Of a stretch of DNA of 64,000 nucleotides, positions 24,801 through 39,800 are shown one piece after another (position 1 is the stretch's first letter; each line of letters begins with the position of its first letter). The translations under genes and the position numbers were made by a program. This DNA comes from Neelides folsomi. Its lineage: Eukaryota; Arthropoda; Collembola; Neelipleona; Neelidae. The notes beneath the pieces are model-generated. The model made no database searches, was not told the DNA's origin, and saw only the letters and a list, made by a program, of their open reading frames with translations. Location of the stretch: contig JAQGBZ010000001.1 of assembly GCA_034687125.1 (NCBI GenBank), forward strand, positions 434,001 to 498,000, written 5' to 3'.

Positions 24801-27800
24801 CGCTGCTGGCAATGACCAATACACCGCTAATGGTGAGAAATGGGGAAATAAAAGGTTTCATGACCTTCCGATATTCCATAAAATCCCTTCCAAAATGAGA
24901 TGAGTGCCATAAAACATTGAATTTATTTTTCACCCTTACAAGGTGAACTTGTTTTTCAAAAATGCGGTCGTTCAATTTATGAACTCACCACCTTTCCAGC
25001 TTTTTCGGTCATAAATTCATGTTTCAAAACCAGTTGAATTGGCTATTAAATTATTTACCGCCTTGCTTTCTTTTAAATTACCTTCAAAAACAGGGTCAAT
25101 CGATTTGTTTATTTTAATTAAAATTATAAACATTTAATCACAAAAATATACACAGTTGAGCAATCCATTAGTTCTTAATAAAACAAGAAATAAACATATT
25201 CTTAAAATAAGTTTTTTATGGTTAGCATTTTAGTAACATTTAAAATATACTTCTTTATATCACTGCTATAATATAAAGATGATGTATAAACTAGTATCTG
25301 TATATAACTGACCTCAAACATCCGATAGTTAACTGTATTTTATGAAGGCATAACATTTATAGGTTTATTACGTTTACATTTTATTGGATTTCTCAGGTTA
25401 TGCACATAAAGTCTGAACACTTTCCATTCGCAGTAAACTTTTGAAAGCGTTATTAAAATACATTCAGAAACTTAAACTTAAACTTACGAGGAGTTGGACG
25501 GAAGGAAGTTTTGAAAATTAAGGATGGGAATGTCAAAGTTGATTAATCCGTCTGTTGGTGAAATTAAAAGACAAGTTGCAATTTCAAACTTCTTAAATAA
25601 TTAAACTTCCAACAGAAAGAGTGGAGCAAATTGGCCAGGATAAATATTTACATTTTAAAAAATTCACTTTCGGCCTTCCTTGATCCTCTCAAAGAATTTT
25701 GGATGAGCGAGGGAGTTAAGTAAGTATAGGTTGTATATAAAACCTAGGGATGTTGAGAGACATGGGATTTATTTACCTTCGCTCAAAATGACTTTCCACC
25801 CCTTCGGCCAAACCAACCAAGATTCTATTGATTCACTTAAATGTACATCATTTCACATCAAAGGCCTTACATACATGATAGAATACGATCCATGTTCAAT
25901 AATGGGATCTATGTGAAATAATATGATTACCTATCTAAGTTAATAAATACCTTTATTTTCCAGCTGTCTCGCTCATTCTGGATAGTTTGGAAGATATGCA
26001 ATTACTCATTACTTCGCCTGAAAGTCGGCTGCTTCCTGGGATTTTGAACGATGCGCGAATGACGTCTGTGTTGAGCATCTTTGACATGATTTCATCAGGA
26101 AACTTGTCTTGTGGAAAGATTCCTCAGCCGGATGCTGTCGACACGTGCCGAGACGTTTTGGACATTGTTCTCGACTCATTGGAATCCCGTGATACTTCCG
26201 ATGGTGTGCTAACCCAACTGGAACAACTTCGTTTCCTTCTATCACAGCCCCACTTTCAGGTATAAATTCTTATAACTTTACTTAAACCCATAAATAATGC
26301 ATAAAAGAATATTTATAAATTTTATATATTCCGAAATTTTTCATATCGGGTATTGTATTACCAGAATATTGCATTCTTTATGTATCACACAACCAAGATA
26401 TTACATTTTCCTTGTAAAACATTTCCACGGTATTTTACAACCACGGTATTGAACTAACTTGTATTATACGATCCAGGGATTACGTAGGGTATTATGAACC
26501 CGGGTGTTAGTCAATATAAAAGCTAGTATGAAGGGGAAACTCTCCTTTTTTATTTGGTGAAGTGGAAAAGGAGAACCTCAGTGGTTCTATCAGTTTTCGA
26601 TGAGCCGCCAATCATTGTTAAAGATAGTGGATTGGTCCTTCACGGTCGAAACCATCTGCAAACAGAAAGTAGTCGGGCTTTGGTTTAATCCTCCGCCCAC
26701 GGTTCTTCGCCCTCAAAGGTACTTTTGTAAAACATCTCTCGGAGTCTCTTTCATGCCATTACTTACCATGAGAAAAAGGGGTCCTCCTCTATCCTCAGCC
26801 TCTCAGCCGTAATGGGGGAACAAAGGGAACTTAAGATCAATCAAGATTTGAGTCAAATTACTACTTTCTTTTCTCCACAATGGCGAGGAAGAGAATAATA
26901 GGCTTTATAAAGTTCATAAGGAAATTAAGCATGACATTCAAAAAGAATCATGGAATGGATCAAGGTGACAGAAAGGAGAGATAAGGAGAAAAAACTTTCT
27001 CAATCGTTTGTAAATGTCAACCCGAGAACTGTGTTAAGGAAATTGCAAGAAACTCAAAGGAGGTTTCAAAAGAGTTAATGCTTCCATTTAGAACGAGATT
27101 CACTTGGAATTGAAATCTAACGATAAATTAATTAAATGAACAAAAAGACAAATTGAGAAAATTTAACTGAAACTGAAGAGAAAGCAACTGAGGACAAAAA
27201 CGAGTAAAAAAGGTAGACATTTGCAATAAGATCGAGTTGTTAGCAGGGAAAGAATTGAGTCTAAATCATGGGATAAATGATAGGGAGGAATTATCTTTAA
27301 ATTCCTTGAGCTTTTGACTTTTAAATCTGAGTCGGGTTCTGAATGGTTCGGGATTGAATTTTGGATGAAAAATGAAGTGTGAGATTGTTTAAACCTGTGG
27401 GCAATTCAAAGGCGCGTCATTAATTTTTCGGAATTGAAAAGTATTTCACGGCTTATCGGCTGCTCAATGACAACTCTACTTTCCCTATTTGGGAAAGATG
27501 AAGAGTAAGTGGAAAAGTATGCAATTCCAAGTTTTGGATTCTGGAAGTTGAGAATCTCCGCCCTTTCTTTTCTCCTCCGCCTTCTTTCAAGAAAGAGAAT
27601 TCAGAAATCCAGAATATATTCGGTGAATTCTGTAAGATGTATGGGGCCTACATATGATATAAGACATTCCTCTTGAAAAAGTAGAAGAAGTGAAAGGAGG
27701 ACATAAAACATAAGTCTCGGTCCCACGAAACGGAGTTCACGGAGGTTTCTTTTCCCGGGTAGGAAGAAAATTACTCTTTCGTTTCATCAGCCCTTTGGAT

Positions 27801-30800
27801 CTTCTGTGTTGGTGGTTCGGTTCGGAGAAAGCACTTCTTTTTCCCCTTATCTCCCCCCTTCCGTGTAAGTTGTAATGGAGTTGGTGATGATGAGCTTTTG
27901 ATAATATCTCCAATGCCCACTCGGAGAATTCCTCGGATCCGAATTTTTTCCCACTTTGTTATATCATTTTATCTTCCCAGCTTCCCTTCCCACTTCCTTC
28001 CTCATTAACTAAAAGCCCACGCGTTAACAAATATTTTAATTTAGTTATTTCCCCGTCACCATTCGAGCATTTTCCACAGCTCGGAACACATTTTTCCTTT
28101 TTCTACATTGCATACACATCACTCGCATACCGTATCTTTTTAATGGGCCTTACCAAACATTAATACTCAAAACATTAGGCCGTGCATTACCATTGTTTGC
28201 ACTCAAAAGTACTAATGAATATTAAAGTAGAGAATACTATATTTTATATAAGGATTGCAAGAGCATTTATTACATAGCTAAAATATCTTAAACATATTAC
28301 TTACCATAATATATTCCATTACATAATGTCCAATTATCAATCTGGTGAGTGATCATAATATTTAATAATAAATAAAAATAAATTGTAACTTTTTTTAATT
28401 ATTAAAATAAAGCTAATCCGTCCATCTTTTTCATAAAATGTTAAAAAATCATTTTACAACGAATAAGAAAATAATAGTTATAAAGGGTTCAACTTCAAAG
28501 TATTTAAAATTTAATTTAAAATTAATAATTTAGAGATTAATATTAAGAGATATACATATAAGATCTTGATAAATGTAATATGTACAGGAAAATTGTATAT
28601 AGTTTAGTGTATTTAATATGTACTTATGTGTGCAATATGAAATTAATAAGTGAAAGTATAGCAATAATGGGAATATGCATATTTTGCCCAAGGGCTTTTG
28701 CTCAACATTTGCATTAATTTAGTTAGAAAATTGGAGATATGAAGATCGAAAAGTTTTGAATGGCAGCATATAGAGATGTTCTCGAAAGTATATATTTTTG
28801 GGGGCATAAAATGATAAATCAATTTTTGAGCTAGAGAGTTCTATCATAATATATTACAACCACGCCTGTTTAAATGCATGGGAAGGAATACTTACATAAC
28901 TGTGGGTATACTACTTTTACATAATATCTACACACAGTAGAGTACATAGGTGTTTGCTCATAATATATTTATAAATATATTTAGGCATCTTCCAAATGTT
29001 AATAATAAAAGGTTCTTTCAACTTAACTGGAAAAATAAATTGATCCAGACATGGTGAAGCTTTCACTTTTGGACTCCCTCCCTTAGCCCAATTTCATATT
29101 TTATTCAAAGATTGAGATTAAAATAGGGGCAGGGATTCTCTGAGGATCTTTTTAAATGTTCTTTTGCCTTCCGTGTTATCTTTTCTTATTAAATTCCATT
29201 CCTCCTCCTTAATTTAATAAGCCTGGGTTTGAACAGGATCTTAATAGGAATTTATATAGCGTGATTGATGAACCGAAACCCTGAAGGTTCTTCCCACTTG
29301 ATCCTAATTCAATGAGCGGGCGGTTAATATTGAATAATTCTGAGGCGCCTCAGAATAATTGGGAGGTGAAAGTCATTGGGAAATTTTGGCAATTAGAGGG
29401 GCGGAAATGGATTAAAGTCAAAGGTTCGGAACTTTGGTTTTGAGATATTCATTTAGTTTCCAATGTTGGGAGGTTGTGAAGGGAAGGAAGGGATTTCATT
29501 ATGACATAGTTCTCTTGGAGTTTTCCTCCAGTTCTCCTCCAGTTCTCCTCCATCCATTGAGGGAAATCGGAAAGGGAAGAAGAAAAATTGGCTGTGAGAG
29601 GAGAGAACATGCGTGGAAGGGGGGGATCGGCTGGTTATTGAATCACTTGTGCTTCCCTGAGTTTTGCTCGCACATTCGCTCCTAGTCGCTCAAACATACG
29701 CTTTTCTGCTCCGAACAATTTTCGCACGATTATTTCCCAGTGCCCCAAGTCCCACCATGTGAGTTTCACCTTTTGGCCCTGGACGGGTGAAGGTTTTTAA
29801 TGAAATCATTTTGGTTTCCGCAACCGCTGGTCCTCCCCTTACAAATAGCTCTCATTTACTCATCTGTGATTTAGTGTTTCGTGACTGCCAAGCATAGACA
29901 GGAGGAGAGCGAGAATTATCGCTCTCGGTTTGCTGGCTCTTCTCCTCCACCCAAACCCCTCAGCTCAGCAATATTCTAACGTTGAGAGGAGTTTGGGAAA
30001 GGCTGAGTGGAAATTAACTCGTTATCTTCGAATTCGGAATCCCTTCTCCCGAAGTGCATTGTTCCCTCCTTCCGCTCTCGCTCCTGCATTCATTCTTAAC
30101 GACTGTTTGAAGTGAACATTCTTTTTTCATGTGATGTGGTCTCTCCGGAGCTTGGTTGTGTGAATTGAATTCCAAATTGATTTTGAGCCCAGGAAAGGGC
30201 GGATCGGCCGACGAATTTACCTTGATATTACATTGGGGATTTGGGAGCGCGGGGAAAAAGCGAATTGGAGGTCCCGTTCAATCCAATGATAATTGACGAG
30301 ATGGATGGAGTCGGGGTGATGGAAATAATAATAATCCGGTGATGAGAATGTTGTCCCTTTACGACTCCACGGCTCCTCCAGGTCGCTGCGAACTCTTGGG
30401 AGACCTCAAGGCGAGGGATTTTAAAGAGGGAGGAAGGAATTAGTTGGTTGGGTGCCCGGGGAGGAAACAGGATGGAGTACCCCGGACCTCCGTTCTATCC
30501 TCCCGAGTTCTTGGATTACGTCCCTCCGCCTTGTCCGATTCACAATCCAGCAGGGATCCCCAACGGGTACTTGGCCCACCAACTCCCTCAGCCGCCCCAT
30601 CATCTCCACCATCAGCATCAACATTCTCATCATCTCCATCACCATCCGCATCCTCATCAGCTCGACCATCCGCCGTATCTTCATCATCACCAGGCACGAG
30701 ATTCTATCTTTACTCCTAAAACCGTCTCCTTGAGACTCCCTATGCTCAAACCAACTAAAACTGCTTCTTCCCGGAACCCATTCCTACTTTTATGAGATCC

Positions 30801-33800
30801 TTGGAGACTGGCGGAGATTTAGGGGCTATTAGCTCCACTTCTCCGGCCCTCACCATCCAAATCACATTTCTGTTATTGCTATTAGATTTTCTAGTGCTTA
30901 AGAACTTCTCGGCACCGTTCAACCTCTCCAATTTGAACGAGGATTCAATGGAGATCCAAATGAAGCCAAGTGGAGGAAAGTGCGTCCGGAAGGGGTGGGA
31001 CGTAAATGAGGAAAGTTACATGGTCATACATTATCATCTTTGGGTGAACCGTACATTCCAATTTGAAGGGAAGTCGTCGTTTCTCCTTGCGCATTGCGAT
31101 TGCATTGCAGCTCGACGAGGTTGACTCCTCGTCTCACCCACAATCAAACGAAGGCACATGGATACATATAGAGTTCCTTATATCTCGGATGAATTCCTCT
31201 GCTGCAGATCTCCATATTCCCTATCATGAGACCTTTCCTATCATATTAGACTTCCTATGGAAGAAAGATGGAGACGAGGATGCAGAAGGGACGGCCTCGG
31301 CTTTAAATTTATGACGAGAGCCATTCCACTTCTCAGCCCTAACTAAACAGTTCATAATTGTGGGCCATAAAGGAGTTATATTGAGAAAGGGGAATTAGGG
31401 GAGAAGCGGAAGGAGAATTCTTCATTCACTCGGGCAGAACGAAAGTCTTTGGCATAGATATCTTACATGGAGAGAAGGGACTTGAGGAGGCACAGAGGTG
31501 GGCCATAGAGGTAAGGCCAACTAACCGAAACTCTTTTACTTTTTATGGCTATCCAGAATAGATTAATGGGCGTATAAAATAAAGATTTCCAAGATGAAAT
31601 ATGATTCGCTCCCAATTTTTCCCTCTCTCATTCCTTTCGCGATGTCGAAGAGAGTTTTTCTCCTATCTTTTCCATTGGGAGAATTCCCTTTAGCCTTTCA
31701 TCCCACTACATTTTCCTCTTACATTTTCTCTTCGACACTCCTTGAGTTTTATTCTTCATTTCACTTGGAATTAGGTTTGTATTTATTTCTTTGGCTATGA
31801 GAGTCTGGAGATAATGAAAACGGGGTATAATGAAAAGTAAAAGTATCATGTGAGTTGAGAGGGAGTGAAGAGGCTATCTGGTTTTGAGCGGAAGAGTAAC
31901 CAAACAATCCTCCATTTTCTCATCAAGGGATCAATAAAGGAGTCTTATTACCGCTACACTTTCCCAGACTCATTTGCACGGTAGAACGAGTGAGTGAGTG
32001 GAACTGGAAATGATTTTCCAAACTTTCCATATATGCAACCATACATATTATGGATATTAAAGATAGAACTCCCTTCCTCTTGGTCCATTGAGAACCGGAG
32101 GCTGCCGGAGGTTTATAAACTCCTACCATTAGAACTAAATCCTGGATCCCCTTGACGTTTCCCTCCCGTTTCACAGCCGTTTAAACTAAATAAATGAGGA
32201 CTCGCCCGCCCCTGTCAAATTCTCTATCTGCCAAAGTCCTTGAATTCCTCTCTATATCAATTTCAGGATAGGAATCTCCTAATGAATATGAAGACCTTTT
32301 ATGGATTTAAAGTCTTTGTAGATATGATTAGGAAGCCATTGAGGAGAGATGTGGGAGGAGAGACGTCTCTTTTAATCGCTTCCTTCCCAACTCTCCACTT
32401 TCCTACCTTTAACTTTCCTAATCCATAATATATTATATGGATAGTTGAGGGCTTTGAAGGAAGCTGTATGCACTTACATACTAAATATTACTTAAGTTTG
32501 TTTTACTCATATGGTAGTTTCAGTAGTTATAAGGGCTCGATGTTTCAATGCTGTGTGGGAGTATGTGAAGTGGCAGAGCCAACTGCGCCGTAACTCTTAA
32601 GTGAGAAGAGAAACTGCCGCTGTAGCTGTCGAGGTCTGTCATGATTGTGATTAGAATCTCTTAGCCTGCCTCTCACTTCCCCTTTCTCTTTGAGCTCCCT
32701 TTCTTGGCGGATCTTTCTTCCCTTCCACCAAGGCAGATCTCCACTTTGCAACCGCTCTTCCTTTCTGCATGAAATGAACTTTTTACAATTGAGGAACTCT
32801 GAGAGATTCAGAGCTCAAAGAAAGGGTCAGGAATGGAATAGTTTGAGGAAGAGCTTTCCTTGGATTTCCCTTTGAACGCCCTATTTTTCCACGGGCGGAG
32901 AAAAGGAATAAATTTGGGCTCTAAAGAAGATGGTTATTTGTAGGGAAAGGGAGCTTCGCTGTGTCGGAAGGGCGAGTGTGATGTTTGGGAGAGGATCCCA
33001 AAAGACACACAGGAAAGTGGGTCGGAAAAGGAAGGAATTGGTTAGATTAGCCCAGACAGATGCGGAGAGAAATCGCCTCTTGGCCCGCACTTGCCTGTCT
33101 TGAGGGTCGGCTTTGGAGAGACAATTTTTCTATTGACCACAGGATCCACTCCTGACATCTCATTTTATTTTTCCAGTCGGGTGGGCTAATATAGATTAAG
33201 TCATGAGAACGATCGCTCATGGCAAAATAGGACGGAGATGAGGCAGGGCAGAAAGACAGGGAAAGAGCAGGGAATGATAGGCGGATGAAAGGAAGAGGAT
33301 GGTTGGAGTGAGATATAATTGTGTTTTAAGGTTGTAGACATTTTGTGGGGGTTCTTCCAGGATGTCACTTCCTGACTTCATCATTCCTTTCCCTCATTCT
33401 CCCTCTGGAAACTCTTTATTCATGCGGAGAGAGGAATCTCCCTTCCACGGGCAGATGATTTGACATTGCCTTCACTCTCGACTACTTACAGAGTTTTGTG
33501 AGCTACAAAGTGAAAGTGGGGCTTCTTCTAATAGTTTTTCAGGATCAATGGATTCCTCTTCTCCCTCCTCGTCCTGCTCTCTTATTCACCTTGTTTTCAC
33601 TCCTACCACTTTATTTATCTTGACTGGGCCCATTGTGAGCTTCGGCTTTGTGCAAAGCCCGAGAGCTTCCCTTTCACCTTGCATAATAAGGGAGGTTGTT
33701 GGGAGAGAGTTTCTATTACCCGTTTCTAGTTAGCGGGAAAGTTTCCATTCCGCCCTCCTGGCCGCCTTTAACCCGCGGTCCAACTATAAATTAACGGATA

Positions 33801-36800
33801 TCAAATTTGCCTATAGACCTCCTAGATTAAAATCTCAGAGCCTCAATTTCCTCTCTCGCGACTCGCCCATTACTTAAACGGGATTTCCACTTAAGGGAAG
33901 TTAGTGGGGTTCATTTCGGGCTCCTTCGCTCCATTTCCTCCTTCGTCGCAAGTTTGGAATATCCGGGATCCCCGGACTTTCAGCTCCTCGATACCTCCGT
34001 GGATTTTTCCCTCATTATTTAACTTAATAGCTCCTCAATCTGATTTATGAGCCTTTCACATAAGTAGGAGAATGTTGTAAACTGAGTCTCATGAGCCTCA
34101 GTAAAACTTTCCTAAAGGGCTAATCCTCCATTTTTTGGTGTAGTAGAAAGCTAAGCCCATTATCCACCCAGGGCTTCCCTTTAAACCCCCATCGCCCATT
34201 TTATTCAACTTTAATTTCCCTCTTTATTGAGCTACAGCTTTATTGAGCCGAAGATGAGAGGAAGGAATGACAAACGTCAAGTCGAGAATCAACATATGAG
34301 AATATGAGCAGATGAATAAACATATCATTTGAGAAGCTTAGAAATGAAAGATGAGAGGGAGGCTCTTGAGCACACAAAAAGACCTTCATAAGATGCATCG
34401 AAGTAAGCTGAGTCTTGAGAGGGAGGATGAAAGGATTCCTCCATAGTCAGGCGGAGAAATCTCCTTCTATTAACAATGCGACTCGGAGAGTCAACATAAT
34501 GTGGATAATCATGTGGAGATTATGACTCTCCCGGCCCAACCCGACTTCCCATCAATTCACATGATGGACGACCCGAGGACGGGGAACTGAGCGGAAACCG
34601 ACCTGTGGCACTTGGAATTCAAATTGTCCACACTGAGGGCATTAAACCAAATTGATTTAGGACGTGCCATATGTGATTCCGAGTTTCACTCCCGCGCCTC
34701 GTAATCAATTACCTCCTGGCGTGATTGACTCCCTTGCTAATGAACTTCAATAAATTGAACGTTTAATTTCGGACTGCTCCAATGGTTCCTGAATTATGTA
34801 CTTCTATTGGTGGTTCGGCCTGGGCGGTGAGAGGCGGGGAGGTTTTAAATCGCTTGATTTATCTCCAGATCGTGACTTACAGTGAAATCGGCTCAGTTCC
34901 CAAGATTCATTATTTTGGTTTTGTATCATTCTTCCTCTCCAAATGAGCCTTGGAAGGATGGGGGCCGCATTAGTATTAGTTTACCAACCTCTCTCGTTCT
35001 TATCTTTCTTTCTCCCAATTGTTCTAATATTTATTGGCACACTCGCTGTATAGGATCTATTTCCTCCCATTAATTAACTCATCTTGCAAGGCACGAAGGC
35101 ACCGTTGCCTTTAATGCGGTTTTTACAGGATTTCATTTAGATTCCCCAAAGTGGGGGTTCTTCCGCTTTTTGCGAAAGGGAAACGTTGGTCTAAATAATT
35201 GACAGGTTGAGATAATTTTATTAAGGAAAGGGCGGAAGCCTTTAATATCCTTCAAATATCTAAAGACGGCAGATCCCCTGGATCTGTAGGAAGAGTATGG
35301 AGAGTGGGGCGGAAGAGCCGAGTTAATAATTACAAATGGTGAGTAAATTGGGGGAGAAAGTTGAGAAAGAGAGGAGCCGTTTCGCGGAAAATTAATTTTA
35401 ATGTCGTGTGGAGCTGTGCATTAAAACCATTAGAGCATTAGGAATTGTGTAGGGGATTTGAATACAACTCTTGGAAACAGAGCTTTTACAACCTTTGAAC
35501 CATGGAGGTCATTGAGGAATTATTTGTCTCATTGTGTAAAAGGGAATACCTCTTCAAGTGAATGGGGAAAAGGCGGAGAGTTACCTGCCATTTATTCTCC
35601 AATTGAAGGAGATGGGATCAGATAGAAAAGGGCTCTTGAGACAATGGAGAAAAGGTCGTTTTGGTTAGTTGTCGGTGAATGTGCCGCTGGTGTTGGCTCC
35701 GGCTGCTCAGCAATTCCGGTCTTCGTAAGAATACATGCGCATCCCAGGGAGAGTTTGAGATACCGTTCCAGGGACAGGGTTCCTCGTTGAGGCCGTGATC
35801 GATACCTCGGGGATCCAAGAGGGCGGCTTCAGCCTCCGAAGGCCGTCTCTATGGCGATCCTTTCGTTTCAAGATCTCAGTCAACGTCTGTTCTCTCTTCC
35901 TTGTTCCCCATGTCAAATTCACTCTGCCCCACAGCCCCACTTTTCCTCTCTCAATTTTAAAACTCAAACCAAATGTTCAAGCTCACCCGAATAAAGAAAG
36001 TCGCCCAAAGAAACCCATTCCCAAATGGTGAAACTCAATCATCTGGAGAAACTTAACAAAAATGCTCAAATTCACCTGAAATGAAACTCCCCCAAATGGT
36101 CTGCCTATATGAAACCAAACCACTGTGAGAGAAACTCGGCCATGTGGGAAAACTCGCCATTGTAGATACGAGGCCCTTCATTTATGCGAATGGATTCTTG
36201 CATTGATGAATGGGCGGAGGAATGTCTTGGTATGTAACCCCAAGACACCATTGACCGAATGGTTATTTTTCATTCTTCATCAGGGGAGTGATGCATTCAT
36301 GTCACGTTTCTCCGGATCTCAATCGGACCATCGATTGATGCATAAAACCTGAGAAATGAAAGTAATGTATTAGTTTTTCCAGTTTTGAGATGGGATGTCA
36401 GGATGTGTTGGGTAGATTGGCTGGGTTGCATTTAGGTGGATCCACCCCAATTTATGGATTTCTTAACCCATTTCCCCTCCAGGGGATCAGCTTTGGATCA
36501 ATTCCATTTTTATTTATCCTCTTGGCTTCTCATTCTCTGCCGGACAGCTGCCGGTTCCGCTGGCGGAGAATGAGGGAAAGTGAGTGAAATTCAATTGAGC
36601 CTTTCAACTTTGTTGGGGAGCATATGGGTTGGGTGAGCCGGGTAGTTTTACAACTTCCCCAGCTTGTCCTCTCCTCGTTTACCCTTTGTCCTCCAGATAT
36701 GAGGATCATCTCTCTTCACATCTCTTCACATCCCATCTTTTTCCATCACCGTCCAAATCCTTTCACATCCCACTCATTCCTCCACATTGACGAAGGGGGA

Positions 36801-39800
36801 GGACGGCAAGTGATAATTCGATAAAAATGAGGAAACATTTGGCAAGAAACTGACATGGAATGGGGAAACTTGAGGATCGATGGAATCGTCCAACTCTCTC
36901 TCTCTCTCAGATTTTCTTCCAAGGAGTTTCAATTCCTTGGAAGGAGAGAACGAGTTTCCTATTCAAGGTGTGGAGAAGCATTAGGTGCATACGAGTGAGT
37001 TAAAGTAGGTCTCTGTATGTGGGAGCCAAAAGTCCCTTGGCTCGCGGGCGGAGAACTGGAGGAAAATGGAATTTCCAGGTATCGAAGGAAAATGAAGTGG
37101 TTCCTCTGAGACGGATGGTTGCCCGCTGCTCAAAACTCTACACGAAGGAAGTAAAACATAAAAGTGGAGAGGGGGAGGAGAGAGCAAATGAGATTATTCC
37201 GCTTTGTATGCATCACAACCCGCTAATTTTTTCCTTCTCTCCACCCAAAGAATTGAAACAAACCTCCCTTCATTTATACCCTGGATAGTTTTTTCTATGT
37301 ATAAAGGGCCGTGTATTCCCCATACTTCGAAGGGGATTTAGAGAAAGAAATAGGAAGGAACTTTTATATCTGGGAATAATGGCGAATTTGGAGTGGAGAA
37401 TAGCGGGAGGAAGCACACGTCAAACGTGCCGAGTGTGTCTATTATGTAATTCCTGAATGAATAACGCACATCTTTCCCATTTATTTATTTGAGTTGTGAA
37501 GGGACCCAGGCCTTTCATCTTCGCCTATTAAACAACTTTTATGATGAGTGGAACCTTTCCTTTAGCTTAGGCGCCCGGAAGGTGTGACCTAGAAACTTTC
37601 CCTCTCTCCCCATTCTTTTCCTACTCGGGAAGGGAAACTTTTTTCCCTTGTGTCTCTTTTTTAACTCGTCCGCAGCTCTGGAGGATGGAGATTTCCACAA
37701 TCCCTCTCATGTCCCATCAGACATGATAGTTGGAGAGAATTCTTAATCTCTCAACTCAACTATGCGAGAGACAAATCTCTTTTGGTTGAGGACAACATAT
37801 ATTATTTGAGACATCTTCGTTTTCGCTCTTACAAATAGTTCCTCCCATACTTTCTCTCTCGTCTTCCTACCCGAGTTCGACGAATTGCTTTTCTCTTTAT
37901 CGACTGTCGCCTGGAACTTTGAAAAAAAATTGACAAATTGAGCAATAAAATCTTGAGTCTCCTTCCTAGATTCTCCGCTTTGTCGGTTCTGAAGTAGAGG
38001 AAGGGAATAAGTTTGAACTTTTCACTTCCCTTATATTCTTCAAAAAAGTAGGATGAATCTTATTTCCTGTAGGACCCGACTGAGTGAGTAAATGGTATAT
38101 TTTCACATCACCACGTGGTATACTTTACATAAGTCCATACACGAGTTACATATACCATACAATGTTATGGGAATAAATATTTATATGTGGTACTTTTGTG
38201 GGAAGATATACGATGCATATTCACCCTTGGAGAGTGCAAAGAGGATAATTGTATAGGATGTCAATTTATTTTTATTCTTTACGCCTCCACTCCGAGTGAT
38301 ATTTATATAGCATGTAATGTGTATCAAGAGTATACTCAATGTAAAGTGCGTTTTTTTGTCTTTTTAAGCAGCTTTTCTCTTATACGGGCAAACTCCACTA
38401 CTTATCGAAGTATTGCAGAGATAGTTAAACGTTCTTGCTGAGAATTGCATATGCTGTAAATTGTATACACAATAAGTAGTTGTTACATTTCCTATACACA
38501 CAACATAAACATCCTCAGATCTAAATTCTCTTTTTATATTAACTCTATACCTTATATTTACATGGTCGTTTGGAATTTGCACAAGTTATATAAAATACAT
38601 GTTGTATAGTATTCTTCTATATATTTAATAAATTCTTATGCCTACACAAGCACATATAAATAATGGTTATAGTGGATGTGTACTAGATATAATGTAAGTT
38701 ATAGTGTCTCACATGAGAGTTTAGTACCTTTGATATAGTTGACAATATCAACCATAAGGTTTTCTGGACGGATGAGAATAGGCCTATAAGGTGTAATATT
38801 GTTAAGAAAGAGTAATGTGATATTCGTAGCCCGTGTAATGACATTAGACTCGTATGAGTGGGGAAACGTCCTTATGGAGAAGACGAAGAGCTTTCGTCTT
38901 GTCATGTAAATGGAGGTTATCAATTGCGGAGAGAATTCCATTAACAATCACCTCTCAGTTTACACCCTTCTCTCCCTCTTTATTAAGGCGTAAATCATTG
39001 GAAGGTAATTGGATTGTGTTTGTTTCCACAGGGTGTTCTCCAGGGCCATGATGTCTCAGTGCACGAGGTGTACGGGGAAGACGCGATCCGAGTCACGCCG
39101 CCGGCCGTCTACCCCTATCTCAACGGCATGTCAGAAGAGATGGAGGACGATTTGGAAGCCCCGGCTCAAGTCACGCGGGTGCGGCTGGTCCAGTTCCAGA
39201 AGAATTCGGGAGAGCCGATGGGGATCACGTTGAGACTGACGGACGACGGGCGGTGTTTGGTGGCAAGGATTCTCCATGGGGGAATGATCCACCGACAAGC
39301 CACGCTCCATGTTGGGGATGAGATCCGGGAAATAAATGGGATTCCGGTGTACAATCAAACTGTTGATCAGTTGCAAACTATGTTGGTGAGTCAATTCGAA
39401 CCCATTAACAGGGATAATTAGAAGGGGGAAGAGAGATGAGGAGGTTAATTGCTCTCCGCATCGAAGCTCCTCAATGGGTTTTATACACTAGTTTGGAAAG
39501 CCAATTGATTAAATTGATTTTTTCAACAGAGAGACGCCCGTGGATCGGTCACTTTCAAAATAGTCCCTTCGTACCGGAGCAATCCGCCCCCATGTGAGGT
39601 AATGATCATTTGCTCATTCTTCTTTTACAATTGTACAACGTTTCTCCAAGAGAGGAAATTAATCCTCGTTAAGCTCCCAAACACTCTTCGCTTCTGACAT
39701 ATTTGTGCGTAGTTTAAAGCGGATTTAAATACGGAATTCGGCATTTTGCAGTGTAATTCCTTCTAACTTTCTCTCTAACTTTCTTTAACTTTCTCTAAAT

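Larger units (their letters stand above)
26260..39031 (+). other. CASK intron 6 (12.8 kb)
   Basis: This is bounded by GTATAA at 26260 and a CCACAG acceptor at 39030-39031. It separates the kinase/L27 half from the PDZ/SH3/GK half of CASK. Much of it looks less AT-rich than the other introns, with long purine- or pyrimidine-rich stretches. Apart from the candidate alternative first exon at 30472-30693 I found no supported gene or mobile element. Confidence 0.75.

Noticed and set aside
36894..36912. Short CT dinucleotide run
   Set aside because: Ordinary microsatellite in a pyrimidine-rich intron.
38110..38119. ACCACGTGGT palindrome in CASK intron 6
   Set aside because: A single E-box-like dyad in a 12.8-kb intron; too common to interpret alone.
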